64,000 nucleotides of DNA from Azolla caroliniana (taxonomy: Eukaryota; Polypodiophyta): positions 11,656,001-11,720,000 of the forward strand of contig JBHGNT010000004.1 in NCBI GenBank assembly GCA_043228905.1, written 5' to 3'. A model generated the notes under the pieces. The model saw nothing but the letters and a program-made list of their open reading frames with translations. It made no database searches and was not told the DNA's origin. Below, in pieces: positions 20,435 to 31,115 of the stretch. Position numbers and translations under genes: made by a program. How positions within the stretch are numbered: the stretch's first letter is position 1; every line of letters begins with the position of its first letter.

Positions 20435-20856
20435 ACGTTGATGCAGCCGAGCACGTCGCAGATCTCCTTGATCTCGGTGGTGTAGTCCGTGACCGACATG
20501 TCCCGTTGCCAGATATTGTTGAGCTCTTGCCGGATTTGCAACTTCCGAGCCATGGTACTTGCGACGAAAATCTTCCGAACATTTTCCCAAGCCTCCTTCA
20601 GTGACTTTGCATCTATGATGTAGTCGAGCATCTGGTCGTGGACACAGGACGCAAGGCAGTACAACACTCTATTCGCTCCTTGTTCCCATACCGGGAAGTC
20701 CTTGTGTGCCAAATCCGGCGCTGCTACATTTGCTCCTTCCACGTAGCTCTAGTATCCGTGCCCCAGCAAGTACTGGTGCATTTTATACGACCAAGACGCA
20801 TAGTTGCTCCGATCAAGCTTTTCCATAGGAAGCAAGCTCATCATGCTTCTATCCAT
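20435..20856 (-). pseudogene. CoA Copia gag, N-terminal part
   Basis: The minus frame from ATG at about 20856 begins MDRSMMSLLPMEKLDRSNYA, continues through HQYLLGHGYWSYVEGAN, KDFPVWEQGANRVLYCLAS, KSLKEAWENVRKIF and MARKLQIRQELNNIWQRD, and ends at DVLGCIN, where the GyC LTR begins. This is the UBN2-type gag of family-2 Copia (compare CoF). The rest of the element is missing. Confidence 0.8.
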
Positions 20857-20941
20857 ATCTTTCTTCTTTTCGGTTCTCTACTGGGTGTTAGGGTTTGTCT
20901 TCAAAACTTGCTCGTCGGTTGCAGAGGTTCTCAACCCTCGC

Positions 20942-20953
20942 GCTCTAATACCA
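20942..20953 (-). promoter_or_regulatory. CoA primer-binding site (initiator tRNA-Met)
   Basis: On the minus strand tggtattagagc matches the plant iMet primer-binding site TGGTATCAGAGC with one difference and directly adjoins the LTR end. Confidence 0.8.
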
Positions 20954-21337
20954 TGTTAAAGTTAATATGCAGAAGCTTTGACAAACCGGTTTACTCGGAT
21001 AGCAACAAAAAATACACACAGATTCAATGGAAGCTTGTATCACACAGACAGAGAGCGGGAGAGACAGAGAGAGCAGAACAACATAAAGACAATTCAAAAT
21101 AATAACATTATGTACATACAATGTGCTCAGTGAGCATTTTTATACAAGCCCATAAAGGACTGACAAAAGTACTGATAAGTACTTCAATGCTCATACGAGC
21201 GACTGACACTAACTCCCAATAATCTGCCTACATACTAGGCTAAGATTGTAGACCTCTAACGGCCTACCGGTTACAAGTTGATCCCGCTCTTGGTTCCGGA
21301 CACCGATCTGGATCCAGTTTAGCTTGTCCATTCAACA
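20954..21337 (-). repeat. CoA 5' LTR
   Basis: The 384-base LTR (plus-strand ends TGTTAAAG...TTCAACA) is similar throughout to the CoF LTRs (gagagacagagagag, tacaatgtgctcagtgagca, tatacaagcc, cgactgacactaact). The partner LTR is not in the window. Confidence 0.8.
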
Positions 21338-21564
21338 AAGATTATAAAACGGGGGAAGAAGATTATAAGAACGGGGATGAAGGAGGCTAAGAGAGGGGGA
21401 AGTGATACCTTTGTAATAAGAGGAAGAGTCTTAGGAGGAAAGGAGTCTTAGTATAGGAGGAAAGGTCTTAGTAGTGGGAAGAAGGAAGCATAGTCGAAGA
21501 AAGAAAGAGATTAAGGTAGAATAGTAAAAGGCATTTGTATGTTTGAGTGATTGGAAGAAAGAAG
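21338..21564. other. Purine-rich stretch without a gene
   Basis: This GA-rich sequence (gggggaagaagattataag, with repeated agtcttag(g/t)agg units) holds no coding signal I can recognise. It is the left flank of CoB, whose target duplication agaag ends it. Confidence 0.5.
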
Positions 21565-22131
21565 TGTTAGGATCTCGGTCCGTCCGGATGGGATGATGAA
21601 GGCCCGGTGAGAACCGGATGATGAGTACCCGATAAGGAAGACCCGGTGAGAACCGGATGACGCAGACCCGGTGAGAACCTCTCACCGGATGAAGGGACAT
21701 AGATGTAAATATGTTTCTGTTAGCCCATTGTGGCTATATTTGTAAATAGCCCGAAAGTCATATTAGTATAAATATGACCTAGGGCAAACACGATTGTGAT
21801 GTTGGTCATTTTTGGTGTAACAACTGTACAGAGCATAGTAGAGGGAAAGAGAGAGAGACAGAGTGAGTCTCTGTTGTAACTGCCGCCAAGCAAAGATTGT
21901 GAGCACGAGGTCGTTGCCTCTGTGTTCCCTTGTTGTATTCTCCTTACATAGTGATAGTTCGGAGTCTATGGGCTCCTGTGGTTTTTCCCGTTTAGGGTTT
22001 CCATGTTAACATCATGTGCATTCTCTTCTGTTTGTGTACTTACTTCCATTTCTCATTTCTTCTATGTTTGATTATCATTAAGTGATCTAAGTCTCGGTTG
22101 TGGCTGAAGATTATTCCGCATATTTTCTACA
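21565..22131 (+). repeat. CoB 5' LTR
   Basis: It starts TGTTAGGATCTCGG and ends TTTTCTACA, with the primer-binding site (ttgtatcagagc) three bases on. It contains gagaaccggatga repeats, the palindrome-enclosed TATA region gtcatatt-agtata-aatatgac (21757-21778) and a cacgaggtcgttgcctc block shared by all family-1 LTRs. Confidence 0.92.
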
Positions 22132-22653
22132 ATCTTGTATCAGAGCGAAACGACACAGAAAATGGAAGATTCGTTTGGAGGCATGTTCAAGCTCACCGGC
22201 TCCAACTACTCAGTGTGGAAGTCGAAGATGAGGGACATGCTCGTGGTCAAAGATCTTTGGTTTCCGGTTCAGTTAGGGACAAGAGACCGGACAAGATCGA
22301 TGCCACAGTGTGGGAGGTGATGCACATGTGTTAACATCCTGTGCATTCTCTTCTGTTTGTGTACTTACTTCCATTTCTCATTTCTTCTGTGTTTGATTAT
22401 CATTAAGTGATCTAAGTCTCGGTTGTGGCTGAAGATTATTCCGTATATTTTCTACAATCTTGTATCAGAGCGAAACGACACAGAAAATGGAAGATTCGTT
22501 TGGAGGCATGTTCAAGCTCACCGGCTCCAACTACTCAGTGTGGAAGTCGAAGATGAGGGACATGCTCGTGGTCAAAGATCTTTGGTTTCCGGTTCAGTTA
22601 GGGACAAGAGACCGGACAAGATCGATGCCACAGTGTGGGAGGTGATGCACATG
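22004..22653 (+). repeat. 325-bp tandem duplication in CoB
   Basis: 22004-22328 and 22329-22653 are near-identical direct copies spanning the last part of the LTR, the primer-binding site and the first about 170 bases of gag. The element therefore has two primer sites and two gag starts (22162 and 22487). Confidence 0.9.
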
Positions 22654-23328
22654 AAGACAACGACATACATCCGGTGCTTCATCGACATGTGCTTGTACAA
22701 CAACTTCAATGAAGAGAGCAAGGCTCATGAACTTTGGGAGAAGATCGACATCATGTTCCAAAACAAGAATGCTGTTAACCGGGTTTCGGTATTCCGAAAG
22801 CTAGTGCGGCTCCGGTACCAAGACGGCTCCAGTATGGCAGAGCACATGAATGACTTCCAGGGGCTGATACACCAGGCAACCTCATTGGAAGTACCTCTTG
22901 CCGATGAGGTACTAGCACTACTCCTGCTCGGTTCCCTCCTGGATAGGTGGGAGACGTTAGTTGTCACGTTGGGCAATGCTGGGCCGGAAGGAAAACAACT
23001 ATCCCTAGCAAGAGTCAAGTTGAGCTTGCTAGATGAGGAGGCGCGTTGGAAAGACAAGGATACGATCTCCAACTCCAAAGCTCTCCTTACCGAATCAGAA
23101 CGCGAAAGACAAAGGAACTGTAGTCCCCAAAACAAGGAAAAGTCGAGGACACGGTCAAAGTCAAGGGGGAGGCCTACTTGCTTCTATTGTGGCAAGCCAT
23201 GACACTTCCAGAAGAACTGTAGGCACTTCCGAAAAGATAAGGAAACCGACAGTAACAATTCAAAGCAGTCACCGGACCGGAACGGTAAAGACCGGAGGGG
23301 ACTGGACCAGAAGTGAACGAAGGCAATC
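22487..23328 (+). pseudogene. CoB gag
   Basis: From the second gag ATG the protein starts MEDSFGGMFKLTGSNYSVWK and MRDMLVVKDLW. A one-base loss near 22602 shifts the frame, after which it reads RPDKIDATVWEVMHMKTTTY, then FQGLIHQATSLEVPLADEVL and WETLVVTLGNAGPEG. The CCHC knuckle CFYCGKP*HFQKNC is broken by TGA at 23200-23202. This gag type forms the nucleocapsid. Stop and frameshift make it a pseudogene. Confidence 0.88.
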
Positions 23329-24511
23329 GTGGCAAGTGAAGAAGAGTTTATGCTCATCACCGAGTTGAACCTTGCCGGCGACGAGACAATGTGGGTAGTC
23401 AACTCCGGAGCGTCATTCCATCTCACCCCGAACCGGAAATGTTGCTCATCCTACATAGCCGGTGAGCACGGCTGTGTCCGGATGGGGAATGAAGGGGCAT
23501 GCCGAATTATTGGCATAGGAGATACATTATTCACAACATCAACCGGATGCAAGTTGCTATTGAAGGATGTCCGACACGTTCTGGAGGTTCGACTGAACTT
23601 GATATCAGCCGGTCTGCTAGATGATGAAGGCTACACAGGTAGCATCCCGAACGATGTCATGAAGTTCTGCAAAGGGAGCCTAATAGTGGCTCGGGAAAGT
23701 CAACACGTTGTATCTAATGAATGCCCGGTTATGTCGGGAAGACGTGAATGTGGCATCCAACACTGCCAGTGAGCTATGGCACAAGAGACTGTGTCACATG
23801 AGCGAGAAGGAGATGAGGAGGCTTGCCGATGACAACCTCATTCCGATGAAGGACGTGCATCTTGAGAGGTGCACCGACTACCTGGTCGGTAAGCAAAACC
23901 GGACCTCCTTCCGATCAAGGCCACCGATGAGACGTAATGCACCACTGGAGTTGGTGCATACTGATGTGTGTCAAGTGGACACGAAGTCACATGTTGGATC
24001 GCAGTACTTCGTGACGTTCATAGATGACCACAACCAGAAGTTGTGGGCCACACCGTTGAAGACGAAGGATCAAGTGTTATCCGACTTCAAGGCGGTTCGA
24101 GCAGATAATGGAGGAGAATACCGGGGGCAGTTCAAGGAGTACTGCCGCTCGAAGGGAATCCGGCTCGAATTTACCGTGCCGAAGACGCCAGAACTAAACG
24201 GGCTGGCTGAGAGGATGAACCGGACCATAATGGAGAAGGTCCAGAGTATGCTAGCACATGCCAAGTTACCCAAGACGTTTTGGGCTGAGGCGTTGTCGAC
24301 AACAACGTATGTGATAAACAGATCACCCTCAGTGCCCTTGGATGGAGACACGCCACAGAGAGTATGGACCGGTAAGGAAGTGTCTTACCGGTGCCCGAAG
24401 GTGTTTGGGTGTCTCTCTTACGTGCATGTGGCAATGGACTGGAGAGGAAAGTTGGATCCAAAGTCCCGACCTTGCATATTCCTCGGATACGGTGATGATG
24501 AGTTCGGCTAG
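23329..24511 (+). pseudogene. CoB protease and integrase
   Basis: The protease motif is WVVNSGASFHL: the catalytic Asp codon is AAC at 23401-23403, so Asn replaces Asp. After a frame change near 23700 the integrase zinc domain (ELWHKRLCHMSEKEM, CTDYLVGKQ with the second Cys as Tyr) and core follow: Asp in HTDVCQ, Asp in VRADNGGEYRG, Glu in NGLAERMNRT. About 20 residues before the second Asp are deleted (SDFKAVRAD), unlike CoH. It ends in LGYGDDEFG and a stop. Confidence 0.87.
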
Positions 24512-26387
24512 AAGGCTTTCCAGAGTCGAGATATTATCTTCATGGAGAACAAGACTCTTGCCAACTAGGAGTTGGAGAAGAAGATAATGAACTCCGAGTC
24601 GACCGGTAAGGATCGGTTCGATGAGATTCGGACCTACCCGGCTAAGAGTCGGTTGACATTCGAAGAACCAGTTGGTTACGGTGAGGATACCGAACCGGCA
24701 GAAGAAGGAGAGGAAGCTGAAACCAGAATCGGACAAGACCCCGAATCGGATTCGGATGAAGAAAAGACACAGGAGCCGGTTACTGGAAACCGAGGATGGA
24801 GATATCCTCTCCAGGAAAGAAGAGCCCCCCGGAGATTTCTGGATACAAAGCATGTGTTGTTGACTGATGAGGGGGAGCTGGAAAGCTTCGAAGAAGTGAA
24901 GGATGACACCCATAGCCGCAAGTGGTTAAGTGCCATGCAAGACAAGATGGATTCCCTGCATGAGAACCACACGTATAATTGGTGGAGTTGCCAAAAGGAA
25001 AGAGGGCACTCTGAAACAAGTGGGTGTACAAGCTGAAACCGGGAGATGCCGGAAACCCCCCGAGATACAAAACCAGGATCGTGGTGAAGGGGTTCCAGCA
25101 AAAGAAGGGTGTGGACTTCGATGAGATATTTTCCCCAGTAGTAAAGATGACCTCCATCCAGACCGTGTTGAGCATAGAGGCAAGCATGGACCTCGAAGTA
25201 GAGCAGTTAGACGTGAAGACGGCGTTCCTCCATGGCGACCTCGAAGAGGAGATCTACATGCAGCAACCGGAGGGATTTGCGAAGAAAGGGAAGGAGCACC
25301 TGGTTTTCCAGTTGAAGAAGAGCCTCTACGGTTTGAAGTAGGCTCCCCAACAATGGTACCGGAAGTTCGAGTCCTTCATGACCGATCAAGGGTACCACAA
25401 GATGCAGGCTGATCATTGCGTATTTGTGAAGAAGTTCGAAGGTGGAGACTTCCTGATACTCCTCCTATACGTGGACGACATGTTGATCATCGGATGAGAC
25501 CAAGTCAAGATATGGATGCTGAAGAAGGCCCTGAACCGGACCTTCTCAATGAAAGACTTGGGTCCAGCAAGACAAATACTAGGGATGCATATAATCCAGG
25601 ACCGGTCAACATGTTAGATACGAACCCGGTCGGATCGACACTCCCGACAAACTACGGGTTATCCGGTAAGCAAAGCCCGAAGACGAAGGCAGAGAAGGTA
25701 GATATGATGAAGATATCATATGGCTCTACCGTCGGGAGCTTAATGTACGCAATGGTGTGTACCCGACCGGATATCGGATATGTAGTCGGAGTGGTGAGCC
25801 GGTTTATGAGCAATCCCGGCAAGGAGCACTGGAATGCGGTAAAATGGATACTCTGGTACTTGAAAGGCACCTCAAGTATGTGTCTCCGATTCGGCTCCGG
25901 TAAACCCCAACTTGACGGTTTCACCGATTCAAATATGTCGGCTGATGCAGATACCAGCCGGTCAACATCGGGATATGTTATGACATATGCAGGGGGAGCT
26001 ATTTCGTGGCAGTCGAGGCTGTAGAAGAAGGTTGCGTTGTCAACCACGGAAGCAGAGTACATGGTGGCTGTGGAAGCCGGCAAGGAAATATTATGGATGA
26101 AGGACTTCATCGAACAGCTATGGATCCATCAAGAGGAATATCGGCTCTATTGGGACAGTCAAAGTGGCATCCACCTTGCGAAGAACGCGGCGTATCATTC
26201 CAGGACGAAGCACATCTAGCGCAGGTACCACTAGATCCGGGAGTGAGTAGAAGATCAGGAGTATGTGTTGACGAAAATCCACACGGAGGAGAATGGATCA
26301 GATATGTTGACCAAGGTGTTGACGCCCGACAAGTTGGACGCATGCCGGAAGCGAATTGGACTAACCAGACATCCCATGCCAGAGTGA
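24512..26387 (+). pseudogene. CoB RT and RNase H
   Basis: An acidic linker (GYGEDTEPAEEGEEAETR) precedes RT: RIVVKGFQQKKGVDFDEIF, VEQLDVKTAFLHGDLEEEIY, and YVDD at 25468-25479. Stops occur at about 25338 and 25496, and about 80 bases are deleted near 25610. RNase H reads GFTDSNMSADADTSRSTSGY, STTEAEYMVAVEAGKEI, YWDSQSGIHLAKN (Cys to Trp), and ends near 26387. The polymerase motif survives but the frame does not. Confidence 0.87.
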
Positions 26388-26397
26388 AGGTGGAGTT

Positions 26398-26974
26398 TGT
26401 TAGGATCTCGGTCCCTTTGGATGGGATGATGAAGTCCCGATGAGAACCAGATGATGCAAACCCGATGAGAACCAGATGACGAGTACCCGGTAAGGAAGAC
26501 CCGGTGAGAACCTCTCATCGGATGAAGGGACATAGATGTAAATATGTTTCTGTTCGCCCATTGTGGCTATATTTGTAAATAGCCCGAAAGTCATATTAGT
26601 ATAAATATGACCTAGGGCAAACATAATTGTGGTGTTGGTCATTTTTGGTGTAACAACTGTACAGAGCGTAATAGAGGGAAAGAGAGAGACAGAGACATGG
26701 ACAGAGTGAGTCTCTACTGTAACCGCCGCCAGGTGAAGATTGTGAGCACGAGGTCGTTGCCTCTGTGTTCCCTTGTTGTATTCTCCTTACATAGTGATAG
26801 TTCGGAGTCTGTGGGCTCCCGTGGTTTTTCCCGTTTAGGGTTTCCACGTTAACATCCTGTGCATTCTCTTCTGTTTGTGTACTTACTTCCATTTCTCATT
26901 TCTTCTGTGTTTGATTATCATTAAGTGATCTACGTCTCGGTTGTGGCCGAAGATTATTCCACATATTTTCTATA
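26398..26974 (+). repeat. CoB 3' LTR
   Basis: The LTR is 577 bases, TGTTAGGATCTCGG...TTCTATA, preceded by the purine-rich aaggtggagttt. The TATA palindrome is at 26590-26611. It differs from the 5' LTR at many positions, so the insertion is not recent. Confidence 0.9.
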
Positions 26975-27189
26975 AGAAGTTCTTTGGTGTTTTAGTTCAA
27001 TTTGGAGTTTATCCCTTTTGTATTGACTTGATAGTGGAATATTATAACATTCTTATCTCTTTCTCATCTTCTCTACCTTTTGTCTTAAAATCTTCAATCT
27101 CCCTCTCTAATTCGTAGTTACCTTGATCTATAAAAATTATTATATTTCACAACTCCATCTAATCGGTTTGATCAAGCCGTCATATTGTG
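26975..27189. other. AT-rich spacer, no gene seen
   Basis: This is the right flank of CoB. It is AT-rich with pyrimidine runs (ttcttatctctttctcatcttctc), with no open frame or motif I recognise. Confidence 0.4.
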
Positions 27190-27300
27190 TACGACTATCA
27201 TTTGTCTTATACACTCTATCAATCATTCCGACTCAGTCTTTCATTCAGCCCACTTAGCCGGAATGAGATCAGACTCTCCCCTAGAGCGTTGATATCCTCT

Positions 27301-28640
27301 TCATCTTCTTCTTCCCGAATCAAGTCGTTCACTGGCCTCATCCTCAAGGATCAGGTGGTCGGAGTTGTCGGAGGTCGGAGTCGAAGTCGGTAAAGAGTAC
27401 CATGATGCCGACTCATCGAATTCGACATCTCGATTCGCTCGGACTTCTTTTGTTCGGCGGTTATAACATTTATACCCCTTCTGCTCATGTGAGTAGCTGA
27501 CCAATATGCATTTCTCCGACTTCGGGTCCAGCGTCCTTCACTTCTCATCGGGAACATCACATAGGCTATACTACTGAATACCCTGAGGTGTCTTTAAGTT
27601 CGGCTTCCGCCCAAAATACAACTTGTGTGCCGACATCTTCTCCCCGATCTGATTTTGGATGTAGACTGCAGTTCAAACCGTGTTGGCCCAATAGAATTTG
27701 GGCATGCTCTTCTTCTCCAGCATCGCCCTTGCCGCTTCCAAAATTGATCGATTCGTCCTCTCGGCTACGCCGTTTTGCTCTGGCGTATATCTATAGTTGA
27801 ATTCTCTCTGAATTCCCATCTGCTACAAATAATAGTTGAATTGGCCGGAAAAGTATTCTTTTCCACCATCCAACCACGGGAACTTTATCTTCCTCTCCGT
27901 TTCTCTTTCAACAAGGCTTTTAAGGTTCCGGAAACAGTTGAAGACTTCACTCTTCTTTTCAATGTGGTAGATCCACGTGTGCCGGATGTAGTCTTCAATG
28001 AAGGAGATGAAACATTGACCCCCACCGAGAACTCACATTCTGTGTGAGTCCCCATACATCCGAATGTATCAAATCGAGCTTGTTTTGGCTCTAGTTTCGC
28101 TCGTTGGGGAATGGAAGTCGGCGTTGCTTCCAAGCTAGCAGGCTTCACAAATTTGGGCCTTCTGGTCACTGAATTTCTGCAATCCTAATACCACTTGTTT
28201 CGATTGCAGATCTTGAAGCCTCTGGTAGTTTACATCGTCGATTTTCTTGTGCCATAAGTCGATATCCAATTCGACTTTTTGTCCCTTTGCAAACAAAGTG
28301 GTGCCAACGTTTTTGGTGTCGAGGATGAACATCCTCCCTTCTTGGCACCCTTGCGCAATAATCTGGCCCTCTTCCTTGATGAAGCACCCGAGATGTGTGA
28401 ATCGAACTTGCTTTCCTTGGTCGACGATCTGGCTGACCGACACTAGGTTCTTTGTTATTGTTGAGATGTGTAGCATGTTCATCAATCTCCCCTTCTGTTC
28501 AACATGACTTAAGGGGACTTCACTGACATGTTCTTTGTTATTGTCGAGACGTGTAGCACGTTCATAAATCTCCCCTTCTGTTCGACATGACTTAAGGGAA
28601 TTTCACCGACATGTTCGATCAATTGCAGAGGTCGTCTCTG
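27301..28640 (-). pseudogene. CoC protease-integrase region
   Basis: The minus strand reads VPLSHVEQKGRLMNMLHIST and ITKNLVSVSQIVDQGKQVRF, then the zinc domain WHKKIDDVNYQRLQDLQSKQ and KAQICEACKLGKQ. A frameshift at about 28130 follows, then core remnants: DGGKEYFSGQF and TPEQNGVAERTNRSI, with the catalytic Glu present. The tail is MSAHKLYFGRKPN, KCILVSYSHEQKGYKCYNRR. Part of the core before the second Asp is shifted or lost. The wording is close to CoF at 45448-47697. Confidence 0.8.
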
Positions 28641-29567
28641 GTTTTGACCACTCTAGGTTGCTCCAGTTTCTGTAGATATGAGAACCATTCTTCATGGCTT
28701 GTCATATGATTTGATGCTCCGGAGTCAACGTACCACACCTAATCCGATCATGAGGTGGTCTTCTTCATCATGTTCGCCTTGTGTTTCATCACGAAGGTTG
28801 GCCCTTTTCCAATTTTTTCGGTTCCAGATCCTTTTGATCCTTCAGCTAGTGCGATTTTTGTTGATTTCCATGTTTGTCTTTGTCGGGCTGAATCGGCACA
28901 CTTCTTCCAGCACTCGCTCTATCGGTGGCCTTTCTTGTCGCAATACCAGCATTCCATTTCAGCCTTGACTCCCCCTGCTTATGGAGGGTTCGAAACTGCT
29001 ATCGGCACCATTTATGTACCTTCTTTCTTGCTTTTGTCGGCCGCCACTATTGCATGCCGATGCACCTCGTCCGCTACGCCCATGGTGCCGATCCACCTCC
29101 ATGTACAACATCCGTTGTCCAATTCACTGGTCCTCGCCCCACCCGCGTGGTTTTCTTCGACCATCAACATAGATCAAGTCGAAGAAGGATGATGGCTTCT
29201 CTTGGGTGCATATCATCGTCCGGATTGGCTCGTACCTCTACGCTAGACCACCGATGCAGATCTGCACCATCTCGTCTTCGTCCACCGTCACGTTGATGGA
29301 CCCTAGTGCATTGTAGATCTACTTTATATTGGTGGTGTAATTGGTGACTAACATGTCCCTTTGCCGGATGTTGTTGAGCTCTTGCCGGAGCCACAACTTT
29401 CGGGTCGTGGTACTGGCGGCGAAAATCCTTTTGAGATTTTCCTTGGCTTCCTTCAGCGTTTTCACATTGATAATATAACCGAGAATCTGATCGTGCACAC
29501 AAGTCGCGAGGCAATACAACAATCTATTTGTTGCTTGTTCCCATACCGGGAAGTCCTTGTTTATCAT
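28640..29567 (-). pseudogene. CoC gag and gag-protease junction
   Basis: Gag reads NKDFPVWEQATNRLLYCLAT, VKTLKEAKENLKRIFAAS and RKLWLRQELNNIRQRDMLV, then a stop, SINVTVDEDEMVQICIGGLA and further stops. The first about 55 residues of family-2 gag are missing. Protease-proximal sequence follows (the GTLTPEHQI region aligns with the CoF VDSGALNHM region, with the active site degraded). Confidence 0.75.
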
Positions 29568-29575
29568 TGTAATAT

Positions 29576-29626
29576 TCTTTGTATTACAATGTATGGCTTA
29601 ATGGTAAGGCTTCAAGACTACTCGCC
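29576..29626 (-). other. GyD-type LTR start fragment with tRNA-like A-box
   Basis: The plus strand tggcttaatggt (29594-29605) matches the Pol III A-box consensus TRGCNNARYNGG at 11 of 12 positions. The surrounding attacaatgtat...aaggcttcaa is the reverse complement of 59690-59735. It is fused on the left to CoC gag and on the right to GyD integrase, so it marks a rearrangement junction. Confidence 0.6.
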
Positions 29627-30663
29627 CATGCGATAAATTGGACTATCAACAATTCGGTCATTTCCATATTATCGGAAAAATAAATGATGTCGTTTTTCGT
29701 CTCGATCTAACTCCGCAACTACAGATACATCCGGTGTCGTGAAGATTTCCGACTACGGTGAGAAAACCGGGAGGGACAAATAAAATGGGGATGTGCAACA
29801 TTGCACATGCACTTGTAAATTTGTATAATGAGAATAAGATAACAAAGTGTAAAGTGAAGGGTAATAATGTAAGGTGCTAAAGGTGCACCACAAAGTTCAT
29901 TGAGGCATAAAGGTGATGTGTACTTTGTAGGCTAGAGAGAGGTACATGAAGAATGAGTGTAGGGAGTAGTGGGCATTGAGTATGATGGCAAGAGGGGAGG
30001 GAGTTAAGACCCATCAATTTCACCCCCCCCAAGATCGAGGTCAAATATTCTCCTTTGAAAGAAAGGGGATTTGACCACTCCCTTTGTATTGTGCCTCACC
30101 CCTTACTACTATAAAAGGGAGTGAGGGGTCACTTGTGAAGGGGTTGCCTATTTTTTAGTGTGAAAGGTATACCACACTTATCCGGTTAGGGTTTCTTGTA
30201 GTCGTTGGGTTTTGTCCTATGCCGCCATGGTTGTATTCGTTTGTGTTTTCTTAATATAACTTGTTGAGTATTTTGCCTCCATCCATCTCTTGTTCAATCT
30301 TCATGTCATATTCATTCTCCTCTCCTCTTGAGCTAAGCTTCTTTCTTGTGTCTTATTCCTTCTCCTCAACTCCCTAGTCCAAGGCCCCCATGGTCCCGCC
30401 TCGGATCCTACACGTACTTGCGGAATACCGCGACACCGGTTTTTCATAGTTCTCTTATCGAACCGTATCAAGACAACACTATTCCGAATCGTATTACACA
30501 ACCTCCTCCCCCGATCGAGCTTGAAGTAGGCCCAAAGTATGAAATAGTTTCCATCCTCGATTCCAAGATTGTTCGCAACAAGCTCTACTATTTGGTCAAT
30601 TGGCTTGGCTATGGTCCAAGCGAGCATACTTGGGAACCAGTCGAGAATGTGGTAAATGCTTGA
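29627..30663 (+). pseudogene. GyD integrase C terminus and chromodomain, split by a solo LTR
   Basis: The first piece (29627-29734) reads TTRPCDKLDYQQFGHFHIIG and VFRLDLTPQLQIHPV. After the solo LTR the second piece reads FHSSLIEPYQDN, then the chromodomain YEIVSILDSKIVRNKLYYLV and NWLGYGPSEHTWEPVENV to a stop at 30661-30663. It is about 75 percent alike to GyB by eye. Removal of the solo LTR and one ccgg copy would close the frame. Confidence 0.85.
29735..30435 (+). repeat. Solo LTR inserted in GyD integrase
   Basis: The 701-base LTR starts TGTCGTGAAG and ends CCGCGACA, flanked by ccgg on both sides (29731-29734 and 30436-30439). A TATAAAAGG box lies near 30110. A palindrome atgtgcaa-ca-ttgcacat is at 29791-29808. 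Its end region (ctagtccaagg...cccgcctcgg) resembles the GyC LTR end, so it belongs to a GyC-like family. Confidence 0.82.
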
Positions 30664-30761
30664 GCTCTTGTTGAGAACTTTCATCAGCAATATCCCGACA
30701 AGCCAAGTCCTCCATCTAAGAAGACTCATAACACTCGTCGTCTTAAAGGGGGGGGGGGGGA

Positions 30762-31101
30762 GGTTGAATACGGGTTTCTAATGGACGTATTCACATTGTC
30801 TCCTTTTTTAACACACTACACTTAGGCTACTTATGTAAATAGTGAGGAGGGCAGTTGCCCTAAGTTGGTCAGTATATAAACTGACTTTGTAACCTAGTTA
30901 CTTTTTTGGTTGCTCATTTTGTAAAAGTTGTAATAAACTTCCTTGACGTTGGGCCTACCTGTCTTTGACTCTCTCTCTTGCGTACGAGTTGTTTTCTTTT
31001 CTGTCTTTCCTACTATCAAAGCTAGGATCTTGCATCCATTTACGATCTTATCCTAGAAGAGTGTTGATCTTGTTCTGCATTAGAAGACAGCGTTCCCAAC
31101 A
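30762..31101 (+). repeat. CoD 5' LTR
   Basis: The 340-base LTR has a mutated start (GGTTGAATACGGG against TGTTGGATACGGG in the 3' copy) and ends TTCCCAACA. A TATA box agtatataaac is near 30871. The 3' copy has an extra 36-base stretch containing (TTTC)n. Confidence 0.88.
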
Positions 31102-31103
31102 TT

Positions 31104-31115
31104 TGGTATCAGAGC
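31104..31115 (+). promoter_or_regulatory. CoD primer-binding site (iMet)
   Basis: tggtatcagagc is an exact match to the plant initiator tRNA-Met complement, two bases inside the 5' LTR. A leader of about 650 bases without coding signal follows to 31762. Confidence 0.9.

Larger units (their letters stand above)
21565..26974 (+). mobile_element. CoB, complete family-1 Copia element (inactive)
   Basis: The element is 5.4 kb, with LTRs 21565-22131 and 26398-26974 and perfect 5-bp target duplications agaag (21560-21564 and 26975-26979). Order is gag, protease, integrase, RT, RNase H. It has a 325-bp tandem duplication over the LTR end, primer site and gag start, and many stops and deletions. Confidence 0.93.
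27190..29575 (-). mobile_element. CoC, internal remnant of a family-2 Copia element
   Basis: Minus-strand gag, protease and integrase regions closely parallel CoF, but both LTRs, the gag start, RT and RNase H are missing. It is cut at 29575 by a GyD LTR-like fragment and fades out near 27190. Confidence 0.82.
29627..30761 (+). mobile_element. GyD, 3' end of a chromovirus Gypsy element
   Basis: The integrase C terminus and chromodomain on the plus strand lead into a long G-run polypurine tract (about 30747-30761). CoD is inserted exactly here, and GyD resumes beyond CoD with its 3' LTR start at 59632. A solo LTR (29735-30435) also interrupts it. The element is related to GyB. Confidence 0.82.
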
